Source: Cyclobacteriaceae bacterium (lineage in GTDB: Bacteria; Bacteroidota; Bacteroidia; Cytophagales; Cyclobacteriaceae). Taken from it: a stretch of 64,000 nt of DNA. The stretch is taken from NCBI GenBank assembly GCA_016787725.1, contig JAEUTZ010000010.1:26740-90739 (forward strand). Direction: 5' to 3'. Made by a program: the position numbers and the translations under genes. Below the pieces are notes generated by a model. That model saw only the letters and a program-made list of their open reading frames with translations, had not been told where the DNA came from and did no database searches. Numbering within the stretch: position 1 is the first letter of the stretch; each line of letters starts with the position of its first letter. Of the stretch, positions 54,902 to 64,000 are shown piece after piece.

Positions 54902-55626
54902 TCAATAGAGGGCGATAAACCATTCACTGAATGACTTCCAGAAAGGAAAGGCATGGAAGGTAAGCACCGATCCTTGATACAATAGCATGACCACCAACGC
55001 CAAGGGAAACACATTCCACCGCTGATGGGCTCGCCAATCCCAGATACTCAGGCCCACCAGCAGGATGTCGGCCAGAATAAATCCTATCACTGGCTCAATG
55101 GGTTTACCTGCAACGTTGGCAGGTTCTTCAACAGAGACGGAATATAGATATTGATGATCCGGTCGGTGATGGGGGTGAACATCGGGAACACGGTGCACAA
55201 CATAAAGCGCGCGTGTACAGTGGGTTGTTTCCGATTATAAATAGCAAGGACATAGAAAAGAACAAAGACAACCAAAGCATTCAAAACCAACGCCACAAAA
55301 AGAAGTGCAAAAGGATCCGGATCGACCACAGCGCGATATATATAATGAAGCAGATCCACTGTACTGAAAAGAATTATCGGCACCAGCAAATAGGAAAGTT
55401 TTCCAATGGTACGGTGCAACGGCCGGGCATTGATTCGAATCAAATAGGCCTGGCAGATGAGCATTAAACACCAAAGAAAAACAGAAATACCGTGCAGATG
55501 CATCCGAAAATTTTCCTGATCAAATAATCGGGTGAAATAGGTAAACCAAAAACCAAGTAAGGCGAAAAGAAAAAAGACAAGGAAGTAGAGATAACTGCGG
55601 GTATACAGAACCTTCTCCAGTTTCAT
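54902..55626 (-). pseudogene. Integral membrane protein, split by a frameshift near 55108
   Basis: The frame from the ATG at 55626 encodes about 174 residues with 5-6 membrane helices, then reaches a stop after NLPTLQVNPLSQ. In the next frame translation continues naturally (GKPIEPVIGFILADILLVG) to a stop at 54902 with two more helices. Adding one base near 55105-55112 joins the halves into a protein of about 240 residues. It is therefore a real frameshift, a sequencing error or a recoded gene. Function unknown. Confidence 0.75.
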
Positions 55627-55640
55627 GCGTTGCTTGAGAA

Positions 55641-56681
55641 TTAATCAATCACATTGTAAACCACGACCGGTGCTTGTTTGTTTTTCAACAAGACTTCCCC
55701 AATGCGCACGCAATGAAACGAATCTTTTACTTGTTGATAGGCCGCTTCGTTAATGATAATTTGCCCGGGATTGGCTGCGGCTTGTAACCGCTGAGCAGTA
55801 TTCACGGTGTCACCGATAACGGTATAATCCAATCTGCGCAAGGTTGCCGAACCAATGTTTCCTGAAATCATTTCACCCCGATTGATGCCAATGGAAACCT
55901 GGGGTTTAAAGGCGCTTTGGGTCTCGGTAACCGGCAGTTCGAGTATTTGCTTGCGAATGGCGAGGCTGGCATCGAGGGCGCGATCCAAATGATAGTCGCC
56001 CCGGAAAACAGCCATGATGGCATCGCCAATAAACTTATCAACGTACCCGCCCTGGTCAATGATTTCTTTTACAATAATTTCAAAGTAACTGTTTAGCAGA
56101 TTCACCACCAGGTCGGGTTTCTCACGTTCACTGATCGCAGTAAACCCGCAGATGTCGATAAAAGCCACCGTGGCTTCCAGGGTTTCATTGGCTAGCAACG
56201 AGGATTCATACTCCCGGCTGCCCATAAAGTTGAGCACGGTCTTATCCACATACATCTTCAGAATATTGTTCTCTTTAATGGCTTGCAGCGTTTGACGGGT
56301 TTGAAGTACCTGCTTCAGGGTTTTCTCCATAGTCAGCGAAAGGTCATCAAAATTGATGGGCTTGGTGATAAAATCAAAGGCCCCGCGGTTCATGGCGGTG
56401 CGAATGTTATCCATGTCACCATAAGCCGATATGATTACGGCTTTCACTAACGGACTGCCTTCCTGCAACCGGCTCAGCAAGGTAAGCCCATCCATCTCCG
56501 GCATGTTGATATCACTAAGCACAATATCCACATCCGGATGCTGCTGTAATTTATCGAGCGCCTCCTTTCCATTGATGGCAAACACGAATTCATATTCACG
56601 CTCACGAATCTTTTGCCGGAACTTCTGCTTGATCAGAACCTCCAGGTCCGCTTCATCATCGGCAACAAGAATTTTAGCCAC
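55641..56681 (-). CDS. Response regulator with a C-terminal class III adenylate cyclase (REC-cyclase)
   Basis: 346 residues from a GTG start that overlaps the previous REC gene by 8 nt. The REC domain (1-125) has the phospho-acceptor in [13 protein letters not shown] and the KPI Lys. The cyclase domain (about 165-345) has both metal Asp motifs (FIDICGF, FIGDAIM), the adenine Lys (VDKFIGD), Thr in place of Asp (DYTVIGD, subclass IIIb) and NTAQRL. It should make cAMP when phosphorylated by the upstream kinase. Cytoplasmic. Confidence 0.93.
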   Translation of the reverse strand: MAKILVADDEADLEVLIKQKFRQKIREREYEFVFAINGKEALDKLQQHPDVDIVLSDINMPEMDGLTLLSRLQEGSPLVKAVIISAYGDMDNIRTAMNRGAFDFITKPINFDDLSLTMEKTLKQVLQTRQTLQAIKENNILKMYVDKTVLNFMGSREYESSLLANETLEATVAFIDICGFTAISEREKPDLVVNLLNSYFEIIVKEIIDQGGYVDKFIGDAIMAVFRGDYHLDRALDASLAIRKQILELPVTETQSAFKPQVSIGINRGEMISGNIGSATLRRLDYTVIGDTVNTAQRLQAAANPGQIIINEAAYQQVKDSFHCVRIGEVLLKNKQAPVVVYNVID

Positions 56682-57051
56682 GGGATAACTTTAATTTCTC
56701 CTTTAATATAGCAAAGTCTACCGGCTTTGTCAGAAAATCATCGGCCCCCAACTCTTTGGCAATCCGGTGATTTTCCGCATCGCCATAGGCGGTCACCATC
56801 ATCACCACGGGCGGTGGCTTGAGGTATTTCTTCTTCACATTCTCCAGCAACTGCAGGCCACTCATGCCGGGCATATTAATATCCGACAAAATGAGCACGG
56901 CTTCATGTTCCCACTTATTTAAATACTCGAGTGCTTCTTCACCGGAAAAGGCAAATACAAACGTTACTGTTCCTGCTTTAATCTCCTTCCGAAAACGCTG
57001 CTCAAAGAGTACCTGAATGTCATGTTCATCATCGACTACTAAAATCTTCAT
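56674..57051 (-). CDS. Stand-alone response regulator (REC only)
   Basis: 125 residues of a complete receiver domain: VVDDEHD, phospho-acceptor Asp in [18 protein letters not shown] and FLTKPVD with the Lys. No output domain. Placed between a histidine kinase and a REC-cyclase, it may act as a phosphate sink or as an extra regulator. Overlaps the next gene by 8 nt. Confidence 0.93.
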   Translation of the reverse strand: MKILVVDDEHDIQVLFEQRFRKEIKAGTVTFVFAFSGEEALEYLNKWEHEAVLILSDINMPGMSGLQLLENVKKKYLKPPPVVMMVTAYGDAENHRIAKELGADDFLTKPVDFAILKEKLKLSRG

Positions 57052-57060
57052 AGGGTTGTG

Positions 57061-58437
57061 TTAGCAAGGTAATTGTATAATAAATTCCGATCCTTCGCCC
57101 GATTTGGATTCCACTGTCAATTCGCCCTCATGAACTTTGGTGATGATGTCGTAGCTCATACTTAACCCCAGGCCGGTACCATGCCCCGTGGGCTTGGTGG
57201 TGAAGAAGGGTTGAAAGATTTTATCGCGGATATTGATGGGTATTCCATTGCCATTATCGCGCACACGAATCTCAACTGTGTCGTTCACCTTTTGGGTACT
57301 AACGGTTACTGTGGGCTCATAGGCAGGACCGGTCGAGTTCTTCTTCTCAGTGACCGCATAAAAGGCGTTCGTGATCAGATTGAGAATAACCCGGCCCAGA
57401 TCTTGCGGAACTACATGGACGAGTCCAATCGTGTCATCGAATTCGGTCTTCATGATGGCATTAAACGATTTATCTTTTGCCCGCAAACCATGGTAGGCCA
57501 GGCGCAAGTATTCGTCAGCCAATACATTAATGTCGGTAGGTTCTTTCACACCGGTACTGCTGCGGCTATGTTGCAGCATGCCCTTCACAATGCCATCCGC
57601 CCGTTTGCCATGATGCACGATTTTCTTTTCGTTCTCCAGGATGCTTTTCGCCAGTACCCGGGCAGCATCCAGATTTCCCTTCCCGATTTCTTCATTTAGT
57701 TCGTCAATTAACTCGGAATTCACTTCTGAAAAGTTGTTGACAAAGTTCAGGGGGTTTTGAATTTCATGGGCAATCCCGGCCGTCAGTTCACCGAGCGAAG
57801 CCATCTTCTCGGCCTGGATCAGTTGGGTCTGGGTGATTACCAGATCGTGGTGCCTTTTTTCTGCCAACCGAAGCGCTTTGTTCTTGCTGTTCTCATACAC
57901 CAGCAACAGAATGAAAATAGAAATATTGGTGCTCAGCACCGAACCATAAAAGAGATAGGCTTTCTTATCCACCGGGTAGTGGACCGTTGGCGTTCCGTAG
58001 CGGACTTCATACAGGTAAAACCCCGTTATCATCAAAGCCGTGATCACAAACCAAACGATGGCCGAACGCTTTCCAAGGATGAGGATCGTAACGGCCGGTA
58101 ACAAAAAATAGGCAGCCGTAGCAGGAGTAATCAAACCGCCCTGGTACCAGGCCTGTACCCCGAAGCTAATGGCATGCTGAAGCAGGAAGGCATGGGCTAC
58201 CAAATTCTTGGGTACACCATATTTATATAAAACCAATAATGCCAGGTTGATAATCGCATTGGAAACCAACAGGTAGCCAATCACGGTTAGCTGAAGTTGA
58301 ATCGCCAGGCTGATGCCCAGCAAGTCGGCCAGAGCGGAAATCAACAACACACTGATGAAAATCCGTTCGGATCGAAGGTCGTGCCCTTTATTTTCGGCAG
58401 TACCAGGTAAAAAGGTATCAATCAGTTTTCGGATCAT
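57061..58437 (-). CDS. Membrane histidine kinase
   Basis: 458 residues. About six membrane helices (residues 25-195) form the sensor part, with no recognised input domain. The phosphorylated His is in TAGIAHEIQNPLNF, the HATPase_c boxes are LITNAFYAVTEK (N box), RDNGNGIP (G1) and GHGTGLGLSMSY (G2). It is immediately downstream (1 bp) of the PaxB-like gene and 9 bp upstream of the REC gene, so it most likely phosphorylates the REC and REC-cyclase. Confidence 0.94.
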   Translation of the reverse strand: MIRKLIDTFLPGTAENKGHDLRSERIFISVLLISALADLLGISLAIQLQLTVIGYLLVSNAIINLALLVLYKYGVPKNLVAHAFLLQHAISFGVQAWYQGGLITPATAAYFLLPAVTILILGKRSAIVWFVITALMITGFYLYEVRYGTPTVHYPVDKKAYLFYGSVLSTNISIFILLLVYENSKNKALRLAEKRHHDLVITQTQLIQAEKMASLGELTAGIAHEIQNPLNFVNNFSEVNSELIDELNEEIGKGNLDAARVLAKSILENEKKIVHHGKRADGIVKGMLQHSRSSTGVKEPTDINVLADEYLRLAYHGLRAKDKSFNAIMKTEFDDTIGLVHVVPQDLGRVILNLITNAFYAVTEKKNSTGPAYEPTVTVSTQKVNDTVEIRVRDNGNGIPINIRDKIFQPFFTTKPTGHGTGLGLSMSYDIITKVHEGELTVESKSGEGSEFIIQLPC

Positions 58438-58438
58438 T

Positions 58439-59110
58439 TCAGGATCTGCGTATCCCTAACAGGGTTCCATGTCTTTTCCACAACACGTAAATAAAGGTAC
58501 AATCCATTACCAGGCAAGAAACCCCGAGTAATTTGATGAAATTACTTTCCGGATAGAAGATAAACATGGATACGGTGATCAACCCCGTTCCCAACATCCG
58601 GCACCAGGCCAGTAACATGGAGAACTGGCTGGTATCTTTTGTCTGAAAGAGCAGCATCAGGCATTGCAGCGATAAGATAACATTGATGATGTACCCGGAG
58701 TTGGCCCCGATCAGCGTATCGTAGCCTTCATTTCGGTGGGTATAGCTAAACAGCACCCAAAAAATAAAATTGATTACACAAAATGCAGCAAAATGCTTTT
58801 TCGTTTCGGCATTCATCGGCTGCTTGGTGCCATAGCGCAATACGGAATAGAATATGTAACAATCGAGAAAAAAGGCGGCCTGATAACTTAATGAATACAA
58901 CAATCCGGTATTGGGATGATAGAAAAAACTCCACACAAATTCCCATCCGATATTGGCACCGGCCACATAAGCCGGCATCTCAACAAACTTTTTTTTTCGG
59001 ATTTCCCATACGAGTACAGCATAGGCTATTACCCAAAATAAACAGCCAACTCCGTTGAAGATCAAGCCGGCTACCGGATACTCCTGAAAGTTAATGAGCG
59101 GTTGATTCAT
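58439..59110 (-). CDS. Seven-helix membrane protein resembling PaxB-like terpene cyclases
   Basis: 223 residues with seven membrane helices. GANIGWEFVWSFFYHP with its acidic residue, and an Asp near the end (VMDCTFIYVLW), are placed like the catalytic acidic residues of the transmembrane terpene cyclases (PaxB/AtmB type). If enzymatic, it would cyclise an epoxy-isoprenoid. Alternatively it may be a sensor for the kinase that follows 1 bp later. Adjacent to an MpaB-like oxygenase (6 bp). Confidence 0.6.
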   Translation of the reverse strand: MNQPLINFQEYPVAGLIFNGVGCLFWVIAYAVLVWEIRKKKFVEMPAYVAGANIGWEFVWSFFYHPNTGLLYSLSYQAAFFLDCYIFYSVLRYGTKQPMNAETKKHFAAFCVINFIFWVLFSYTHRNEGYDTLIGANSGYIINVILSLQCLMLLFQTKDTSQFSMLLAWCRMLGTGLITVSMFIFYPESNFIKLLGVSCLVMDCTFIYVLWKRHGTLLGIRRS

Positions 59111-59116
59111 CGTATT

Positions 59117-60373
59117 TTACGTTTTAGCGTTCCAATCCTGGGTTAATGACTTCGGTAAGTAGAAGTTGATAATGCGGGTGGGCGTCATGCGGGTGATCAT
59201 CCATTGCAATCCAAGCTTGCTAATAAATTGAATGATCATTGCCAATACAAGACTCTTATCCAGAATTTCCATGACCCGGGCTATCCTGCGAAGTTTACGA
59301 CCTAACTTTTGCACCTGGTGTGTATCGAGGGAGGGCACTCCTAGCATATCGGAAATCTTTTCTCCCATCATCAGGCGCATCATGGCAATGTTCCCTTGTT
59401 CATCAAATAGGGGCTTGGAAGTCTTATCCTGGAAGTCAAGCAATGCTTTCATCAATGCTTTGCTGTGTTCGCTTTCCGAAATTTGATTGTCCAGAATGGC
59501 ATGCCCTAACCGTAGGGCATCGGCTGAATTTTCGGGAATCAGATCCGCCTGCAACCCAACGATGTGGCCAATCACGCGCCAGCAGTGAACGTAGGCTTCC
59601 TGCTCTACAGGCTCCAGGACGATGCCCAACTGTTCCATGCCTTCCAATACGAGAGCCGAGAACGACATCAGCGTGCCCGCCATGTCTTGCTGGTTGATCG
59701 GTTCGTTGAACGTACTGGAGTCCCAATTCTTTTGTTTCAGGTAATAGCGAATGATGGCATGAATAAGGCGCACTTTTTGAGCCGCCCGCAAGCCACTGCC
59801 TTCGCTCGATAATCCTCCGGGTTGCATCGAATAAAACACAAATTGAGCAGTCTCGGCAATCCTTCTTGAGTAGGCATCGAGCGAACCATGATGTTCGTTG
59901 AGCCGGGCTGTATGATATAGCACTTCGGCACCTTTGGCGCAGGCATAACATTCGGGCAGCGATTTGTAGGAGAGGAGTAGACTGATCCACACCCCATGGC
60001 GGATATACACTTGCTGACCTAATGCAATCAAATCCGGATCGGCCCAGGATGGAAGCGTGGCAGTTTGCGTGAAATAGTCCTTAATTTCCTGGGGTGCGGA
60101 GTCTGGCAATTGGTCATTATCATCCACAAACAATTGAAACAGATGATTCACCTGGGCCAGTTCATTCTTTTTCATGATGGTAGCGACAACACCATCGGCT
60201 ACCGGGTCGGTATGATTTCTCTTTTCCTCCAGAAAGGGCACGGTCCACCGGTCGGAAGCCCGCACATTCAGGGTGGTGAGTTTTTTCAGCGCCCGGGCTT
60301 TCAGGTTCCAGTACCAGAACACATAAACCAGGCTAATGACAACAAATAAAGTGAGCAGAATCCAGCCAATCAT
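59117..60373 (-). CDS. MpaB-family oxygenase (ER-bound/rubber-oxygenase-like domain)
   Basis: 418 residues from the ATG at 60373 (MIGWILLTLF), which gives one N-terminal membrane anchor; upstream ATGs at 60436 and 60439 are possible. The MpaB/latex-clearing (DUF2236-like) domain shows VYIRHGVWISLLLSY, LRAAQKVRLIHAIIRYY (with a likely haem-ligand His) and HCWRVIGHIVGLQADLIP. The family cleaves isoprenoid C=C bonds oxidatively using haem. First gene of the minus-strand run. Confidence 0.75.
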   Translation of the reverse strand: MIGWILLTLFVVISLVYVFWYWNLKARALKKLTTLNVRASDRWTVPFLEEKRNHTDPVADGVVATIMKKNELAQVNHLFQLFVDDNDQLPDSAPQEIKDYFTQTATLPSWADPDLIALGQQVYIRHGVWISLLLSYKSLPECYACAKGAEVLYHTARLNEHHGSLDAYSRRIAETAQFVFYSMQPGGLSSEGSGLRAAQKVRLIHAIIRYYLKQKNWDSSTFNEPINQQDMAGTLMSFSALVLEGMEQLGIVLEPVEQEAYVHCWRVIGHIVGLQADLIPENSADALRLGHAILDNQISESEHSKALMKALLDFQDKTSKPLFDEQGNIAMMRLMMGEKISDMLGVPSLDTHQVQKLGRKLRRIARVMEILDKSLVLAMIIQFISKLGLQWMITRMTPTRIINFYLPKSLTQDWNAKT

Positions 60374-60587
60374 GCAGGGTAGGTTAGGGGTTGGTATAAA
60401 TATAAACAAATCATCGACACGCAAAGCGAGTGTCATCATCCACGGTCAACAAAATATTGAGTGCAGGTTCGCGAAGGAATGGGAGGTACCTTGGAATCCC
60501 AGGGATCGAACCGGCCATACGATCTGTTCCTTTTTTCTTATTGGCGATTTACTATCTTAACGCAAAACGGTTCCCTGGATTTTGACC

Positions 60588-62813
60588 ATGAACAATTGCT
60601 TCCGCTCTCGCGGCTTATGGTTTTTATTAAGCTTACTCAGCCACTTCGTGTTTGGTCAGCAAATTGTTAACAATCCGGATGTAAAAGAGCGACCAACCGC
60701 AGCGGCCACCAGCCTGTCGCTCGAACCCGTTTTGGATGGTAACGTTCTGGAGGATGAAGTTTGGAACAAACTGACACCGATCACGCAACTGATTCAAACA
60801 AAACCCAATGCCGGCTTCCCTGCCTCCGAGAAAACGGAAATTCGCATTGGCTACACCGCAACCACTTTTTACTTATCAGTAGTTTGTTATGACCAGGAGC
60901 CATCCAAATTAGTCGTATCCGATGCACGAAGAGATGCCACCCTGGACAACACAGATAGTTTTTTGTTCATCCTCGACACCTTTCACGATCGACAAAATGG
61001 GTTTGTGTTTGGCACCAATCCCATCGGTATAGAATATGATGGACAGGTGGACAATGAGGGGCAAGGCAATTTTTCACAAAACCGACAGCAACAAGGCACC
61101 ATCGGTGGCTTCAATCTGAATTGGGATGCGCCCTTCATCGTAAAATCACAGGTGGGTGAGTTTGGCTGGAGTGCCGAGTTTGCCATTCCACTGCGAACCC
61201 TTCGGTTTGCCTCCGGCCAGGATCAGGTGTGGGGCGTCAATTTTCAACGCAACATTCGTAAGACCAATGAAATTGCGTATTGGGCTCCGCTGCCGATACA
61301 GTTTGATTTAAAGCGTCTATCCCTGGAAGGTACACTCACCGGACTCACGCTGCAAAGTCCGGGCAACTTGAAACTTATCCCCTATGTTTTGGGGAAGGTT
61401 AGTAAGGACTTTTTAACACCTCCTGCCGAAACCAAGTATAAACCGGCCTTTGGTGCCGATGTAAAATATAGTGTTACTTCATCGGTAACCCTCGACCTTA
61501 CCTACAATACCGACTTTGCCCAGGTGGAAGTTGATCAGCAACAAATCAACCTTGATCGATTCAATTTATTTTTTCCTGAAAAGCGACCTTTCTTTCTTGA
61601 AAATGCGGGGCAGTTCAGTGTTGGCAGTCCGGGTGAAGTGGACTTATTCTTTAGCCGAAGAATTGGGATCGGGCCCAATGGTGAAATTGTTCCGATCATT
61701 GGAGGCGCCCGGCTATCCGGTAAGGTGAATAACACCAACCTTGGCTTTCTCAGTATGTTTACTGACCAGGTCGGGTCGTTGGGAATAGAAAAAAATAATT
61801 TTAACGTGGCCCGCATTAACCAACAGATCGGCCAGCGTTCTTCTCTGGGTGGCATCTATGTAAACCGCAACGGCTTGGAGTCAGATAACGACTATCACCA
61901 TGCCTATGGAGTGGATGGCAAGTGGGGCATCGGCAAAGTTGCAACCGTCTCAGGATACTATGCAAAAACACAATCTCCGCAAGACAGCCTCAATACCCAG
62001 TCGTTCAAATTAGCCGGCAATTACGAGTGGAACGGATTGCGGGCAACGCTTGCCTACACCGAAGTGGGTGAAGGATTCAATCCGGAAGTCGGTTATTTGT
62101 TTCGTTCCGGATTTCGCAAACCGGAGGCGTTAATTTTCCAGCAGGTGCGGATGAATGGTAAGTTCGGGTTGCTGGAACTTCGACCGCACGTCAGCTATCG
62201 TGGGTATTGGAATTATGACAATTTTCTTGAGACAAGTTTTTTGCATGTGGACAATCACTGGGTGTGGGTGAATGGTCTGGAGATTCACACCGGGATAAAC
62301 TTTACTGTGGAAGGCGTTGTTAATCCCTTCACCATTTCCGGCATAACGGTCGATCCGGGCACGTATCATCACGAAGAGGCCCAACTGGTGCTGATCACCA
62401 ATCCAAGCAAAGTATTTTACGTTAATACGCGCTCCATCCTGGGCGGATCGTTTGGCGGTACCCGGTACCTGAATTCCGGAGCCTTTGGATTTCGGGTGGG
62501 GGATAAGTTTAATTCAGAATACAGTTTCGCTATAAATGATCTCCGGCTACCCAACGGAAGCACGGTTTCCACCTTGTTTGGAGCCCGGATTAATTATCTG
62601 TTCACACCGCGGATTAATTTTCAGGGATTTGTTCAATACAACAGTACAATCGATTTATGGTCGTTTAATTTGCGGTTCAGCATTCTGGAACAGGCCAATA
62701 CGGGATTGTTTGTTGTGTATAACGACATTTATACGGAAGGTGCCCCCAACAACCGTAGCGTTACGGTAAAGTATACCCACATGTTTGATCTGTTGGGAAG
62801 GAAACGCAGCTAA
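60588..62813 (+). CDS. CBM9-like/DUF5916 outer-membrane beta-barrel protein
   Basis: 741 residues from the ATG at 60588; a TTG two codons upstream is less likely. Signal peptide ends near HFVFGQ. A CBM9-like domain (about 40-245) with VLDGNVLEDEVWNKL and EIRIGYTATTFYLSV is followed by the DUF5916 barrel (about 255-741, DFAQVEVDQQQINLDR, FFPEKRPFFLENAG). It ends with a typical barrel strand (YTHMFDLLGRKR). Likely an outer-membrane protein binding carbohydrate or amino-acid polymers. Ligand unknown. Confidence 0.85.
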   Translation: MNNCFRSRGLWFLLSLLSHFVFGQQIVNNPDVKERPTAAATSLSLEPVLDGNVLEDEVWNKLTPITQLIQTKPNAGFPASEKTEIRIGYTATTFYLSVVCYDQEPSKLVVSDARRDATLDNTDSFLFILDTFHDRQNGFVFGTNPIGIEYDGQVDNEGQGNFSQNRQQQGTIGGFNLNWDAPFIVKSQVGEFGWSAEFAIPLRTLRFASGQDQVWGVNFQRNIRKTNEIAYWAPLPIQFDLKRLSLEGTLTGLTLQSPGNLKLIPYVLGKVSKDFLTPPAETKYKPAFGADVKYSVTSSVTLDLTYNTDFAQVEVDQQQINLDRFNLFFPEKRPFFLENAGQFSVGSPGEVDLFFSRRIGIGPNGEIVPIIGGARLSGKVNNTNLGFLSMFTDQVGSLGIEKNNFNVARINQQIGQRSSLGGIYVNRNGLESDNDYHHAYGVDGKWGIGKVATVSGYYAKTQSPQDSLNTQSFKLAGNYEWNGLRATLAYTEVGEGFNPEVGYLFRSGFRKPEALIFQQVRMNGKFGLLELRPHVSYRGYWNYDNFLETSFLHVDNHWVWVNGLEIHTGINFTVEGVVNPFTISGITVDPGTYHHEEAQLVLITNPSKVFYVNTRSILGGSFGGTRYLNSGAFGFRVGDKFNSEYSFAINDLRLPNGSTVSTLFGARINYLFTPRINFQGFVQYNSTIDLWSFNLRFSILEQANTGLFVVYNDIYTEGAPNNRSVTVKYTHMFDLLGRKRS

Positions 62814-62871
62814 TACCCTTCAAGATTATTTACGCAGCGGCTTCCAATTCCTTTCGCGAAGCAGGAATCTG

Positions 62872-64000
62872 TTACGCGGTTGGTAAGGAAATAATTAACT
62901 CCGCTCCTTTGCCTTCCTTTGTTTCTACCTTCAGTTCCCCACCATGCGTCTTTATTATATCATAACTTAAACTCAACCCCAATCCGGTTCCTTGTCCGGT
63001 AGGTTTGGTGGTGAAGAAAGGCTGAAAGATTTTTTCTTTGATGGAATCGGGAATGCCGTTGCCATTGTCCTTCACATTGATTTCTATTTTATTTCCAAGA
63101 TTCTGTGTGCTTACAGTAACTTTAGGATCGTAGCCTGCACCCGTCTTTTTACTTTCCACTTTCAACTTTTCACTCACTGCATAAAAGGCATTATTGATCA
63201 GATTCAACAACACCCGTCCAATATCCTGAGTTACTACATTGACTTTGGGTAGGGTAGGGTCGAGGTGGGTTTCAAACTTTGCATTGAAAGATTTGTCTTT
63301 TGCCCGCAATCCATGATAGGCCAAGCGCAGATACTCATCTGCCAGGTCGTTGATATCGGTTAATTCTTTTTGTCCGCTGTTCGTGCGACTGTGTTGCAGC
63401 ATTCCCTTCACAATATCCGCTGCGCGTTTGCCATGATATACGATCTTTTGCTCATTATCTTTCAGATTATCCAATGTTTCCCGGAGCAGAGACTCGTCCC
63501 AATCTGCTTTAGGTTTTACGCTTTCTGCTTTGAGCTCTGCTATTAATTCAGTATTTACTTCTGAAAAATTATTCACAAAGTTCAAGGGGTTTTGGATTTC
63601 ATGCGCAATACCGGCTGTGAGTTCTCCCAGGCTTGCCATTTTTTCAGATTGAATGAGTTGGGATTGTGTGGATTTTAAATGTGATAACGTTTCTTCCAAT
63701 ACTTTATTTGTCTTCTTTTTTTCATTATTGTTTCGGTACAGAACAACCGTAATCAGAATTGAAAAGCATAATCCCGTAAGCATGGCATAGTTTACCATTT
63801 TACTTTGATAGGCATCATTTTCTCTTTGCAATTCCTGCAATCGCATTTGCTCACCGAAAGAAAGGTTTTGGAATTCTGCCAGGCTATTCATTTTCGCCTT
63901 ATGTAAGCTATCTTTTGTTACTAAGGCGCGACCCTGATAGACAAAGGCACTATCGGTATTACCATTTAAGAGGTAAGCACGATAAACATTTTCGTAGGCC
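62872..64000 (-). CDS. TPR histidine kinase, N-terminus beyond the right edge
   Basis: The frame is open to the window edge with no start, so the gene is longer than the visible part. The upstream end reads as TPR-like repeat (AYENVYRAYLLNG, ALVTKDSLHKAKMN). One membrane helix (AMLTGLCFSILITVVLY) is followed by a kinase core: His in AGIAHEIQNPLNF, INNAFYAVSEK, KDNGNGIP and GQGTGLGLSLSY. The core closely resembles the kinase at 57061-58437. Partner not visible. Confidence 0.92.
   Translation of the reverse strand, partial: AYENVYRAYLLNGNTDSAFVYQGRALVTKDSLHKAKMNSLAEFQNLSFGEQMRLQELQRENDAYQSKMVNYAMLTGLCFSILITVVLYRNNNEKKKTNKVLEETLSHLKSTQSQLIQSEKMASLGELTAGIAHEIQNPLNFVNNFSEVNTELIAELKAESVKPKADWDESLLRETLDNLKDNEQKIVYHGKRAADIVKGMLQHSRTNSGQKELTDINDLADEYLRLAYHGLRAKDKSFNAKFETHLDPTLPKVNVVTQDIGRVLLNLINNAFYAVSEKLKVESKKTGAGYDPKVTVSTQNLGNKIEINVKDNGNGIPDSIKEKIFQPFFTTKPTGQGTGLGLSLSYDIIKTHGGELKVETKEGKGAELIISLPTA

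Noticed and set aside
54902-55198. Separate 98-residue gene
   Set aside because: Its start lies in the middle of the upstream frame, and the sequence continues that membrane protein after a one-base shift.

Overview
The window looks like a chromosomal segment of a Bacteroidota bacterium, probably of the order Cytophagales. The evidence is a secreted giant protein with a C-terminal type IX secretion (T9SS) sorting domain, several promoters with the Bacteroidota -7 box TAnnTTTG, DUF5916/CBM9-like and CotH-like secreted proteins, and histidine kinases of the type common in this phylum. No tRNA, rRNA, CRISPR array, insertion sequence or prophage gene was recognised. Genes are densely packed on both strands.

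Layout. 1-6.7 kb: the N-terminal part of a secreted repeat protein (leaving the left edge), a YtxH-like protein and two amidohydrolase-family genes. 7-15 kb: a signalling-rich block with a TPR/SLOG-like/cyclase-like protein, a purple-acid-phosphatase-like enzyme, a TIR-FlgO/TolB-TPR-HD protein and a TPR-membrane adenylate cyclase. 15-22 kb: a 2389-residue T9SS subtilase/adhesin with an in-frame NGRTLI hexapeptide repeat. 22-28 kb: an orphan PycTM-like (DUF5706) membrane protein, a CotH-like secreted protein, a second TIR protein and a lipoprotein subtilase carrying a QGRPIH repeat. 28-35 kb: housekeeping (class V aminotransferase, transketolase N-half, peroxiredoxin, M23 and M48 peptidases, FAH hydrolase, DUF2452). 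35-40 kb: assimilatory sulfate reduction and cysteine synthesis (cysE-cysM facing cysH-cysD-cysN). 40-50 kb: a glycosyltransferase-HAD fusion, two Gfo/Idh/MocA oxidoreductases, a Tricorn-type protease, endonuclease III and an aldehyde dehydrogenase. 50-60.4 kb: one long minus-strand run (MpaB-like oxygenase, PaxB-like membrane protein, histidine kinase, REC, REC-cyclase, a frameshifted membrane protein, a lipoprotein, a third TIR protein, a second CotH-like protein). 60.5-64 kb: a DUF5916 outer-membrane protein and a histidine kinase leaving the right edge.

The most interesting layer is nucleotide and TIR signalling. Three full-length TIR-FlgO/TolB-TPR paralogues lie within 44 kb. Two of them sit directly beside a secreted CotH-like protein, in opposite gene orders. 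All three have a consensus -7 box only 3-5 nt before ATG, which predicts leaderless or nearly leaderless mRNAs. One carries a C-terminal HD domain of the kind that I recall being fused to PycTM membrane domains; in this window the PycTM part is encoded alone about 10 kb away. Two class III cyclases and a cyclase-like protein complete the picture. The whole could be an undescribed stress or defence signalling network. That is inference from domain content and linkage; no function has been shown.
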